Shown here: piece after piece, positions 25,712 to 34,414 of the stretch
How the letters are laid out: each line of letters starts with the position of its first letter
How positions within the stretch are numbered: position 1 is the stretch's first letter
Assembly: GCF_041080655.1 (NCBI RefSeq)
Contig: NZ_CP163525.1
Span: 9,796,001-9,860,000, forward strand
DNA length: 64,000 nt
Source of the DNA: Streptomyces sp. CG4
GTDB taxonomy: Bacteria > Actinomycetota > Actinomycetes > Streptomycetales > Streptomycetaceae
Reading direction: 5' to 3'
Program-made: the position numbers and the translations under genes
Notes under the pieces: model-generated
Told to the model about the DNA's origin: nothing
Databases searched by the model: none
Seen by the model: only the letters and a program-made list of their open reading frames with translations

Positions 25712-27337
25712 ATGGGAACCACACCTGCACGACGCCGCCCGCTGTCAGGGCGCGAGGGCGTCCCCTGGCTGCTTGCGGCGTTACGACGCCTCGGGCGGCC
25801 GAAGAATGTGCGGGACCATGAACTCGGCCATCCGCCGGGGCGTTCGTCCCGCTCCCGGTGGACTCGGCTCGTCCGGACCGGGGCCGCGGCCGCGCTCGTC
25901 GCCGGCACACTGGTCGCCGCCACGACAACGGTCCACGCGGCCCAAGCCGCCACAAACACGGCCCACACGGCCCGAGCCGCCACGTCCGGGCCGTGCGACC
26001 TCTACGCGGCAGGCGGCACGCCCTGTGTGGCGGCGCACAGCACGACGCGAGCGCTGTACGCCGCGTACAACGGACCGCTCTACCAGGTCCGTCGCGCCTC
26101 GGACAACGCCACCCGGGACATCGGTCTGCTGAGCGCGGGCGGGTATGCCGACGCCGCCGCGCAGGACTCGTTCTGCTCAGGGACGACCTGCCTGATCACG
26201 GTCATCTATGACCAGTCGGGGCGCAACAACAACCTCACCCAGGCGCCCGGCGGCGGTGCCGCGGGCGGCCCCGACGACCTCGCGAACGCGACCGCCGCGC
26301 CCACCACAGTGGGAGGCCACAAGGCCTACGGCGTCTTCGTGGCGCCGGGCACGGGGTACCGCAACAACCACACGAACGGCATCGCGACCGGGGACAACCC
26401 CGAGGGCATGTACGCGATCTTCGACGGCACGCACTACAACGGCGGCTGCTGCTTCGACTACGGCAACGCCGAAACGGACAGCAACGACGACGGCAACGGC
26501 ACCATGGAGGCCATCTACTTCGGCAACATCAAGGTCTGGGGCTACGGGTCGGGCAACGGCCCCTGGATCATGGCCGATCTGGAGAACGGCCTGTTCTCCG
26601 GGGTGAACCAGCACTACAACGCGAACGACCCGACCATCAACTACCGGTATACGACCGCCATCATCAAGGGCGGGGCGAACCACTGGGCGATCCGCGGCGG
26701 CAACGCCCAGTCGGGCGGCCTGTCCACCTTCTACGACGGGCCGCGCCCCAACGTCGCGGGCTACAACCCGATGCGGAAACAGGGCGCCATCATCCTGGGC
26801 ACCGGCGGCGACAACAGCAAGGGCGCCCAAGGCACCTTCTACGAGGGAGTGATGACCTCCGGCTACCCCTCGGACGCCACCGAGAACGCGGTCCAGGCCA
26901 ACATCACCGCGGCCGGGTACAGCAACTCCTCGGGCGGGACGGGCACCGGTCCGCTGCACGCGGTGGGCGCGGGGAAGTGCCTGGACGTGCCGGGGGCGTC
27001 CACCACGGCCGGTACGCAACTGCAGATCTGGGACTGCAACGGCGCCGCCAACCAGACCTGGACCCGTACGTCCTCCAACCAGCTGACCGTGTACAGCGGC
27101 GGCAGCCAGATGTGCCTGGACGCGTACGACAACCAGACGTCCGCCGGTACCAAGGTGGTGACCTGGCCGTGCAACGGCGGGACCAATCAGCAGTGGCAGG
27201 TGAACTCCGACGGCACCGTCACCGGCATGCAGTCCGGGCTCTGCCTCGACGTCACCGGCGCCTCCACGACCAACGGCTCCCTGGCCGAACTCTGGCCGTG
27301 CAACGGCGGATCGAACCAGCGATGGCGTCTCGGCTGA
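25712..27337 (+). CDS. Secreted GH54 alpha-L-arabinofuranosidase with C-terminal CBM13
   Basis: 541 residues. ATG 25712 follows AGGGAG. A long charged leader precedes the hydrophobic signal (GAAAALVAGTLVAATTTVHA). The catalytic part is GH54/ArfB type (CDLYAAGGTPCVAAHSTTRALY, LYQVRRASDNATRDIG, CLITVIYDQSGRNNNL, GGCCFDYGNAE, GPWIMADLENG, GGNAQSGGL), ending near residue 405. A ricin-type CBM13 with three QxW repeats follows (LHAVGAGKCLDV to NQRWRLG). Fungal GH54 enzymes usually carry CBM42 instead. Removes arabinose from arabinoxylan or arabinan. First gene of a forward run; 29 bases before the next start. Confidence 0.9.
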   Translation: MGTTPARRRPLSGREGVPWLLAALRRLGRPKNVRDHELGHPPGRSSRSRWTRLVRTGAAAALVAGTLVAATTTVHAAQAATNTAHTARAATSGPCDLYAAGGTPCVAAHSTTRALYAAYNGPLYQVRRASDNATRDIGLLSAGGYADAAAQDSFCSGTTCLITVIYDQSGRNNNLTQAPGGGAAGGPDDLANATAAPTTVGGHKAYGVFVAPGTGYRNNHTNGIATGDNPEGMYAIFDGTHYNGGCCFDYGNAETDSNDDGNGTMEAIYFGNIKVWGYGSGNGPWIMADLENGLFSGVNQHYNANDPTINYRYTTAIIKGGANHWAIRGGNAQSGGLSTFYDGPRPNVAGYNPMRKQGAIILGTGGDNSKGAQGTFYEGVMTSGYPSDATENAVQANITAAGYSNSSGGTGTGPLHAVGAGKCLDVPGASTTAGTQLQIWDCNGAANQTWTRTSSNQLTVYSGGSQMCLDAYDNQTSAGTKVVTWPCNGGTNQQWQVNSDGTVTGMQSGLCLDVTGASTTNGSLAELWPCNGGSNQRWRLG

Positions 27338-27366
27338 CCGGAACGTCTCCAGACAGGAAGATGACG

Positions 27367-29847
27367 ATGTCCAGGGCCAGAAGACTCAGTCCCAGAGCCA
27401 GCCCCAGAGCCAAACCCGGAGCCAGAGCGCTGCGCGGCCTCTGGGCCGTCCCCGACGGCCTGCTCGCCCTCTTGGCCGGGAGCATGGCCACCGCCGGGAC
27501 CGCGAGTGCCGGACCGGCCGAGCCCCGGGCGGCGGTCGCCGAACTGTACGTGGCGCCGGGTGCGTCCCCTGGAGGGGACGGCAGCGCCCAGCAGCCGTTC
27601 GCCACCATCGACCAGGCGCGGCAGCCCGCGCATCAGCTCTCGGCCGGCTCAGACGTCGTCGTCCACCTGGCCGGTAGCACCTACCGGCTGTCCGAGCCGC
27701 TGGCCTTCGGCTCCGGCGACGGCGGCCAGAACGGCCACACCATCAGCTACCAGGCCATGCCCGGGCAGGAGCCGGTCGTGACCGGTGCCGAGCAGGTGCC
27801 TGGTTGGCAGGTGCATGATCGGAGTAACGACATCTGGTCGGCCCACGTCGGCACCGGCGTGAACACCCGCCAGGTGTACGTGAACGGCAAGGAGGCGCCG
27901 AGGGCGGCGATCCAGGTGCCCCGCTCGGCCTTCAGCTTCACGCAGACCGGCCTGACCATCACCGACTCGCCTCTCGACTACCTGGCGGGCCTGTCGGACC
28001 AGAGCCACATGGAAGTCGAGAGCATCGACTCCTTCACCGACCGCTACGCGCCGGTCCAGTCGATCAGCGGCAGGACGGTGACCATGCAGCAGCCCGCATG
28101 GAACAACAACTCGTGGGGCTACGACACCATCAACGCGCCGTTCGCCGGCGGGACGATGTACCTGGAGAACAACTACGCGTTTTTGAAGCAGGCCGGGCAG
28201 TGGTACCTCGACGCGTCCACCGGAGACCTCTACTACCGGGCCCAGCAAGGACAGAATCCGAGCGGTCTCGACATCGAACTGCCCCGACTGCAGAGCCTGT
28301 TGGGCATCGCCGGCAGCTACAGCTCACCGGCCAGGGGGCTGCGCTTCTCCGGCATCCGGTTCACGGGAACCTCCTGGCTCGACCCGAGCGGCTCCGACGG
28401 CTACGCGGACCAGCAGAGCGGCGCGCACATCACCGGCGCCTACGCGGTGCCCGCCAACTGGCTCAGCACCTGCAAGTCGGGGTGTCCGCAGTTCGAGGCG
28501 ACCCGCATCCACTGGGCGCAGATGCCCGCGGCCGTCCAGGTGTCGGCCGCGAGCGGCATCACCTTCTCCGAGCTCGGACAGGCGGGGCTGGGCGTGGGCA
28601 ACGACGGCGTCGCCAACGCCTCCGGCACCGGACTCGGCGCGAACGGCGTCACCATCACCGGCAACACGTTCACCGACATCGCAGGCAGCGGCATCCAGGA
28701 CGGCGGGATCCAGCCGGACGCGCACCACCCCGGCAACCCGCAGATGACCAACCAGAACATCACCATCAGCAACAACAAGGTGAGCGGGGTCGGCACCGAC
28801 TACAAGGAGACCGCCGCGATCCTGTCCACCTCCGTCACCAACGCCACCATCACCCACAACCACTGCGACCACCTGCCCTACGACGGCATCGACATCGGCT
28901 GGGGCTGGGGCGCCAACGACCCGGGCGGCAGCCAGGACTACGTCAACCGGGGCACGTACAACTACCAGCCCGTGTACAGCACCCCGACGACGCTGAAGAA
29001 CAACACCGTCTCCCACAACCTGATCTTCGACACCAAGAACGCGATGTTCGACGGCGGCAGCATCTACAACCTGTCTGCGAACCCCGGCTCGGTGATCTCC
29101 GAGATCTACATGTACGACAACCGTCGCACCACCGCGCTGTACCTCGATGAGGGCTCCCGCTACCTGAACGTGTCGAACAACGTGGTGCAGGACGCCGGCA
29201 ACTGGGCGCTCACCAACGCGAACGCGAACAACCACACCGACGACAGCATGTTCTCCGGCAACTGGTACATCGGCGGCAACACGTACGTGGCCACCGGTCC
29301 TCCGCACAACAACCTCCTGAACGACAACGTCCAGGCAAGCGGCACCAGTTGGCCGTCGGGCGCGCAGCAGGTCATCCAGCAGGCGGGCGTCCACTCCTCG
29401 GGCGGCAGTGGCGGCTTCCCCACCGGATACCACCAGTTGGTGACCGGCAGCGGCAGTCTGTGCCAGGACGCGTACGGCAACTCCGGCAGCGCGGGCGCCG
29501 CGATCGACCAGTGGACCTGCAACGGGCAGAGCAACCAGCAGTTCCAGTTCGTGCCGGCCGCGGGCGGCTACGGGCAGTTGCAGGCGCAGAACTCCGGGCT
29601 GGTCGTGGCGGTGTCGGGCGGCTCTACGACCGCCGGAACGCCCGACGTCGTACAGCAGGCCCCGAGCGGAGCGGCCGGGGCTCTGTGGCTGCCGGTGCAG
29701 CAGTCCGACGGCTCGTACTCCTTCCAGGACCAGAACAGCGGCCTGTGCCTGGACGTCCACGGCGGCGGCAGCAACCTCGGTCAGCAGCTCGACCAATGGC
29801 CCTGCAAGAACACGGCCGGCAGCAACCAGGACTTCACCCCGCGCTGA
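27367..29847 (+). CDS. Secreted right-handed beta-helix protein with C-terminal CBM13
   Basis: 826 residues. ATG 27367 has GGAAG at six bases; ATG 27361 touches it and is less likely. Signal region rich in Arg, then ALLAGSMATAGTASA. The N-terminal block (ELYVAPGASPGGDGSAQQPF, FATIDQAR, QVYVNGKEAPRA) is typical of large parallel beta-helix glycosidases or lyases. Residues about 400-660 show helix rungs (GVTITGNTFTDIAGSGIQDGG, TNATITHNHCDHLPYDGIDIG, SHNLIFDTKNAMFDGGSIY). The last 140 residues are a CBM13 (YHQLVTGSGSLCQDAYGNSG). The catalytic class is not certain; GH141-like or GH120-like glycosidase are possibilities. Genomic setting points to xylan or arabinan side chains. Confidence 0.75.
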   Translation: MSRARRLSPRASPRAKPGARALRGLWAVPDGLLALLAGSMATAGTASAGPAEPRAAVAELYVAPGASPGGDGSAQQPFATIDQARQPAHQLSAGSDVVVHLAGSTYRLSEPLAFGSGDGGQNGHTISYQAMPGQEPVVTGAEQVPGWQVHDRSNDIWSAHVGTGVNTRQVYVNGKEAPRAAIQVPRSAFSFTQTGLTITDSPLDYLAGLSDQSHMEVESIDSFTDRYAPVQSISGRTVTMQQPAWNNNSWGYDTINAPFAGGTMYLENNYAFLKQAGQWYLDASTGDLYYRAQQGQNPSGLDIELPRLQSLLGIAGSYSSPARGLRFSGIRFTGTSWLDPSGSDGYADQQSGAHITGAYAVPANWLSTCKSGCPQFEATRIHWAQMPAAVQVSAASGITFSELGQAGLGVGNDGVANASGTGLGANGVTITGNTFTDIAGSGIQDGGIQPDAHHPGNPQMTNQNITISNNKVSGVGTDYKETAAILSTSVTNATITHNHCDHLPYDGIDIGWGWGANDPGGSQDYVNRGTYNYQPVYSTPTTLKNNTVSHNLIFDTKNAMFDGGSIYNLSANPGSVISEIYMYDNRRTTALYLDEGSRYLNVSNNVVQDAGNWALTNANANNHTDDSMFSGNWYIGGNTYVATGPPHNNLLNDNVQASGTSWPSGAQQVIQQAGVHSSGGSGGFPTGYHQLVTGSGSLCQDAYGNSGSAGAAIDQWTCNGQSNQQFQFVPAAGGYGQLQAQNSGLVVAVSGGSTTAGTPDVVQQAPSGAAGALWLPVQQSDGSYSFQDQNSGLCLDVHGGGSNLGQQLDQWPCKNTAGSNQDFTPR

Positions 29848-29904
29848 CCGACTCACCCGCTCGTTAACCCCCACCCACTGTCCCGCACCCAGTGAGGATC
29901 AAAG

Positions 29905-31038
29905 ATGAAGAAGTCCACGGCACTCCTGGCCGTCGCGCTGACGGCAGCGATCGGCACCGGCACCGCGATGCCCGCGGCGGCCGTCACCGGCACCGGATCA
30001 GCGGCCGCCGCCGCGCCCACCTCCCTGCGGCTGATGCCGCTGGGCGACTCCATCACCTGGGGCGTCGGCAGTTCGTCCGGGAACGGCTACCGGGGCTTTC
30101 TGTGGAACCGGTTGGCGAACGACGGGCATGCCCTGGACTTCGTGGGGTCGGGCCGCAACGGCACGATGTCCGACCCGGACAACGAGGGCCACTCCGGCTG
30201 GCATATCGGCGAGATAGCCGGCATCGCGGACTCCGTGCTGGCCCGGTACCGGCCCAACGTGGTCACCCTGGAGATCGGCACCAATGATCTGAACGGCGGC
30301 TCTCAGGCTGACCCCGCCGCCGAACGGCTCCATGCGCTCATCGACCAGATCACGGCCGACGCCCCTGACGCGACGGTCCTCGTCGGCACCGTGATCGTCT
30401 CCACCAGCAGCACCGAGGAGGCCACCCGCCCCGCGTTCAACGCCAAGCTGCCCGGCATCGTCCAGGCCGAGCAGGCTGCCGGCAAGCATGTGCGCCTGGT
30501 GGACATGAGCGCTCTGACCACCGCGGACCTGTCCGACCCCTTCCACCCCAACGACAACGGCTACAGCAAGATGGCAGACGCCTTCAACGCCGGAGTCCAG
30601 GCCGCGGACGCCGCAGGCTGGATCAAGCCGCCGGTCTCCGTGGGCGAGCCGGTGCACTCCGGGGTCGCGGGGAAGTGCCTGGACGTCAACGGCGGCAACA
30701 GCGCCAACGGGACCGCCGCGCAGATCTGGTCCTGCAACGGCGGCGACGCGCAGCTGTGGTCCGCGCGCTCGGACGGCACCTTGCGGGCGCTCGGGAAGTG
30801 CCTCGACGCCACGGGCGGTGGCACCGCCAACGGCACCAAGATCGAGATCTGGGACTGCAACGGCGGCAGCAACCAACAGTGGCAGGCCTACAACGGCGGT
30901 TACCGCAACCCGGTCTCCGGTCGCTGTCTCGACGACCCCGGTGCGTCTGCCACCGACGGCACGCAACTGGTCCTGTGGGACTGCAACGGCGGAGCCAACC
31001 AGCAGTGGAGCGCACTGCCGGTCAGTTCGGCCTTGTGA
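29905..31038 (+). CDS. Secreted SGNH (CE3-like) esterase with C-terminal CBM13
   Basis: 377 residues. ATG 29905 has a GAGG 8-12 bases upstream. Sec signal ends near AVTGTG. SGNH hydrolase blocks: LMPLGDSITWG (catalytic Ser), GTNDLN (Asn), DPFHPNDNGY (catalytic Asp and His). A CBM13 occupies residues about 250-375 with repeats NGGDAQLWSARSDG, NQQWQAYNGG and NQQWSAL. The family includes CE3 acetylxylan esterases, so removal of acetyl groups from xylan is the likely job. Fourth-from-last gene before the transcription break at 32.6 kb; linked closely to genes on both sides. Confidence 0.85.
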   Translation: MKKSTALLAVALTAAIGTGTAMPAAAVTGTGSAAAAAPTSLRLMPLGDSITWGVGSSSGNGYRGFLWNRLANDGHALDFVGSGRNGTMSDPDNEGHSGWHIGEIAGIADSVLARYRPNVVTLEIGTNDLNGGSQADPAAERLHALIDQITADAPDATVLVGTVIVSTSSTEEATRPAFNAKLPGIVQAEQAAGKHVRLVDMSALTTADLSDPFHPNDNGYSKMADAFNAGVQAADAAGWIKPPVSVGEPVHSGVAGKCLDVNGGNSANGTAAQIWSCNGGDAQLWSARSDGTLRALGKCLDATGGGTANGTKIEIWDCNGGSNQQWQAYNGGYRNPVSGRCLDDPGASATDGTQLVLWDCNGGANQQWSALPVSSAL

Positions 31039-31112
31039 CCGGCCCGATTCGCGACCCCGGCACCGGCTTGTGGTCGGTGTCTCTCCCCCACACACAAGGA
31101 GAACGATCCGTC

Positions 31113-32591
31113 ATGTTCTGGCTCAACGCAGAGCCCTGTCCGCGCAAGGCCTTGGCCCTGGCCGCCGTACTGGCAGCCGGCACGGCTCTGGCCCTGGCCG
31201 GCCCCGCGAACCCCGCCGCTCACGCGGCCTCCGGCACCCTGGGCGCGGTAGCGGCCGAGAGCGGCCGCTACTTCGGCACGGCGGTGGCCGCGGGCAGGCT
31301 CGGCGACTCGACGTACTCCACCATCCTCGACCGGGAATTCAACATGATCACCCCGGAGAACGAGATGAAGTGGGACACCACCGAACCCTCCCGCGGCAAC
31401 TTCAACTTCGGGCCCGGCGACCAGATCGTCAGCCACGCCACCGCGCACGGGCAGCGGATGCGCGGACACACGCTCGTCTGGCACTCCCAACTCCCGTCCT
31501 GGGTAAGTTCCATCAGGGACGCGAACACCCTGCGCGGTGTGATGGACAACCACATCACCACCGAGATGAACCACTTCAAGGGCAAGATCTACGCCTGGGA
31601 CGTGGTCAACGAGGCGTTCGCCGACAACGGCAGCGGCCAGCAGCGCAGTTCGGTGTTCCACGACGTGCTGGGCAACGGCTTCATCGAGGAGGCGTTCCGC
31701 ACCGCCCGGAACGTCGACCCGGCTGCCAAGCTCTGCTACAACGACTACAACATCGAGAACTGGTCCGACGCCAAGACCCAGGGCGTCTACAACATGGTGC
31801 GCGACTTCAAGTCCCGGGGCGTGCCCATCGACTGCGTCGGATTCCAGTCCCACTTCGGCACCGGCGGCCCGCCCGCAAGCTTCCAGACCACCCTGTCCAA
31901 CTTCGCCGCTCTCGGCGTCGACGTACAGATCACCGAGCTGGACATCGCGCAGGCGCCGGCAAGCGCCTACGCGAACACCGTCAAGGCGTGCATGAACGTG
32001 GCGCGTTGCACCGGCATCACCGTGTGGGGCATCCGGGACAGCGACTCCTGGCGCAGCGGGGAGAATCCGCTGCTGTTCGACAACAACGGCAACAAGAAGC
32101 CCGCCTACGACGCGGCCCTGTCCGCGCTGGGCGGCGGCGGAACGGGCAACCCGGGCGGCGGCATCGTCTCGGGCCAGGTGTACCAGGTGAGCGCGGCCTC
32201 CGCAGGGCGGGTGCTGGACGTGCCGAGCGGGCAGACCGGGAACGGCACGCCGGTGCAGGTCTGGGACGCCAACGGGAGCGCCGCGAACCAGCAGTGGCGG
32301 GCGAGTCAGAACAGCGACGGCTCGTACACGCTGACCAACATCGCCAGTGGGCGGGTGCTGGACGAGCCGGGCGGGCAGACGGGCACCGGCACGCGGATGG
32401 AGATCTGGGACGCCAACGGCGGCGCGAACCAGCACTGGCGGGCGAGCCGGAACGGCGACGGTTCCTACACCTTGACCAATGCCGCGTCCGGCCGGGAGCT
32501 GGAGGTCCCCGCGGGCCAGAGCGCCAACGGGAGCGCCGTCCAGATCTGGGACTCCAACGGCGGTGCCAACCAGCACTGGAATTTCAGGTGA
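31113..32591 (+). CDS. xlnA: Secreted GH10 endo-xylanase with C-terminal CBM13
   Basis: 492 residues. ATG 31113 follows AAGGAG at a rather long 13 bases. Sec signal ends near AHAASG. GH10 domain with acid/base E167 (DVVNEAFAD) and nucleophile E275 (ITELDIA); GHTLVWHSQLPSWV is the substrate-site strand. A Gly-rich linker (GGGGTGNPGGG) leads to a CBM13 whose repeats (GRVLDVPSGQTGNGTPVQVW) belong to a different CBM13 subgroup from those of the neighbours. Same architecture as S. lividans XlnA. Cuts substituted xylan. Confidence 0.92.
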   Translation: MFWLNAEPCPRKALALAAVLAAGTALALAGPANPAAHAASGTLGAVAAESGRYFGTAVAAGRLGDSTYSTILDREFNMITPENEMKWDTTEPSRGNFNFGPGDQIVSHATAHGQRMRGHTLVWHSQLPSWVSSIRDANTLRGVMDNHITTEMNHFKGKIYAWDVVNEAFADNGSGQQRSSVFHDVLGNGFIEEAFRTARNVDPAAKLCYNDYNIENWSDAKTQGVYNMVRDFKSRGVPIDCVGFQSHFGTGGPPASFQTTLSNFAALGVDVQITELDIAQAPASAYANTVKACMNVARCTGITVWGIRDSDSWRSGENPLLFDNNGNKKPAYDAALSALGGGGTGNPGGGIVSGQVYQVSAASAGRVLDVPSGQTGNGTPVQVWDANGSAANQQWRASQNSDGSYTLTNIASGRVLDEPGGQTGTGTRMEIWDANGGANQHWRASRNGDGSYTLTNAASGRELEVPAGQSANGSAVQIWDSNGGANQHWNFR

Positions 32592-32636
32592 GGCGCTCGG
32601 CACCCAGCGCTCGCACCTGATCCCCGAGGAACGCCT

Positions 32637-32666
32637 GCGTCCGGCACTCCGGTCGTCGCCGGACGC
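32637..32666 (+). terminator. Terminator after xlnA
   Basis: GCGTCCGGC (32637-32645) pairs with GCCGGACGC (32658-32666), nine perfect pairs, 46 bases after the stop. Followed by a new promoter, so it divides the CBM13 enzyme run. Confidence 0.65.
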
Positions 32667-32745
32667 GGGTTTCGGCTGCCCTCAGAGCGGTCTGACCAGG
32701 GAAAACATGGGATGGATCACGCTCTGGACGACTCGGAAACTTCTA

Positions 32746-32781
32746 TTGACAGGCCCATGACCCTGTGGGATCACTATGTGA
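32746..32781 (+). promoter_or_regulatory. Promoter and TCAC-TAT-GTGA palindrome for the second enzyme unit
   Basis: TTGACA at 32746-32751; the -10 region 17-20 bases on is GATCACTAT. It overlaps the perfect palindrome TCACTATGTGA (32771-32781), a plausible operator. The GH54 start is 80 bases further. Confidence 0.45.
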
Positions 32782-32860
32782 CATGGGATGTCTGAGTGTT
32801 CCCTGTGCGTGCAGTGGCACTCTCCATCCCCTCCCTCCCCCGCATATCCGAGGACACAGA

Positions 32861-34372
32861 ATGCAGCCTCCATCCGCTCCGCACCGCAGCCCCGCGGCTC
32901 GTGCATCGCGCTTACCGGCTGCGGCCGCAGTATCCGTGATGGCGTTGCTGGCCATGTTGCTGGCGACCGCGCCGACCTGGTCGGTGCCAATGTCCGCGGC
33001 AGCCCTGGTGAGCTCGCCGTCGGGGCGGTGCCTGGATGTCAAGGGCAACGTCGACACGCCGCGCACGGGGCTGGAGATCTGGGACTGCAACGGCCAGGCC
33101 AACCAGGCGTTCGAGTTCACGTCGGCGAGTGAGCTGAGGACGATGAACGGCACCCGGTGCGTGGACGCCTACGACACCCGGACGGCTCCCGGAGCCCCGG
33201 TGGTCGTCCGGGGGTGCGACGGGCGGGCGACCCAGGTCTGGCGGCAGAACTCCGACGGGTCCGTCACCGGCGTCGCCTCCGGATTCTGCCTGGATGTGAG
33301 CGGGGCGGCAACGGCCGACGGCACCGCGGTCATCCTGTGGACCTGCAACGGCCAGAGCAACCAGAAGTGGACCACGTCGGCACCTCCGCCTCCACCCCCG
33401 GCGGGCGGGTCGGGCCCGTGCGACATCTACGCAGCGGGCGGTACGCCGTGCGCGGCCGCGCACAGCACCGTGCGGGCGCTCTACGGTTCGTACAACGGCT
33501 CCCTCTACCAGGTCAGGCGCGCCTCGGACAACGCCACCAGGGACATCGGCGTCCTGGCGTCGGGCGGCTTCGCCGACGCGGCGGCGCAGGACGCGTTCTC
33601 CGCGGGCACCTCGTGCGTGATCACGGTCGTCCGCGACCAGTCCGGACACGGCAACGACCTGTGGTACCAGGGATCGGCCCAGGTCCCGGGGTCGAGTCAG
33701 AGCAGCCCGGCCAAGGCGACGTCCGAGTCGCTGACGGCCGGCGGCAGCAAGGCGTACTCGCTGTACATCAACCCCGGCAACAGCTACTGGCGGGACGGCC
33801 ATCTGACGGGCGTGCCGACCGGTGCAGTACCCGAGGGCGCGTACATGGTGACCAGCGGCACCCACGTCAACAGCGGCTGCTGCTTCGACTACGGCAACAG
33901 TGAGACGACCAGGAAGGCCGATGCCGCCGGGGCGATGGACGCGATCAACTTCGGCACCCAGTGCTGGTTCGGCGGCTGCTCGGGCAGCGGCCCCTGGGTG
34001 CAGGCCGATCTCGAATGGGGCCTGTACCCCGGCGGCAGCCAGTCCTGGAACCCCAACCAGCGGGCGTTTCCGAGCAAGTTCGTCACCGCGATGCTGAAGA
34101 ACAACGGCACGACGAGGTTCGCCCTCAAGGGCGGCAACGCCCAGTCCGGCAGCCTGACCACCCTGTGGGACGGCGGGCTGCCCGGCGGATACAGCCCCAT
34201 GAAGAAACAAGGAGCCATCGTCCTGGGCAGCGGCGGCGACTGCTGCAAGCCCGGCGGCGGCGCCAACCTGAGCGCCGGCACCTTCTACGAGGGAGCCGTG
34301 GTCGCCGGCTACCCCTCCGACGCAACCGACAACGCGGTGCAGGCCAACATCACCGCCGCCGGCTACCGCTGA
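32861..34372 (+). CDS. Secreted GH54 arabinofuranosidase with N-terminal CBM13
   Basis: 503 residues. ATG 32861 follows GAGGA. The domain order is reversed from the GH54 at 25712: signal, CBM13 (about residues 45-180: SGRCLDVKGNVDTP, WRQNSDGSVTG, NQKWTT), a proline linker (APPPPPPAGG), then the GH54 domain (CDIYAAGGTPCAAAHSTVRALY, CVITVVRDQSGHGNDL, GCCFDYGNSETT, WFGGCSGSGPWVQADLEWG) to the C-terminus. Removes arabinose side chains. Opens the second transcription unit, 42 bases before the GH27 gene. Confidence 0.88.
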   Translation: MQPPSAPHRSPAARASRLPAAAAVSVMALLAMLLATAPTWSVPMSAAALVSSPSGRCLDVKGNVDTPRTGLEIWDCNGQANQAFEFTSASELRTMNGTRCVDAYDTRTAPGAPVVVRGCDGRATQVWRQNSDGSVTGVASGFCLDVSGAATADGTAVILWTCNGQSNQKWTTSAPPPPPPAGGSGPCDIYAAGGTPCAAAHSTVRALYGSYNGSLYQVRRASDNATRDIGVLASGGFADAAAQDAFSAGTSCVITVVRDQSGHGNDLWYQGSAQVPGSSQSSPAKATSESLTAGGSKAYSLYINPGNSYWRDGHLTGVPTGAVPEGAYMVTSGTHVNSGCCFDYGNSETTRKADAAGAMDAINFGTQCWFGGCSGSGPWVQADLEWGLYPGGSQSWNPNQRAFPSKFVTAMLKNNGTTRFALKGGNAQSGSLTTLWDGGLPGGYSPMKKQGAIVLGSGGDCCKPGGGANLSAGTFYEGAVVAGYPSDATDNAVQANITAAGYR

Positions 34373-34414
34373 CCCGCACCCAGCTCCCCAACCCGCCCCA
34401 GGAGTCGATGACTT

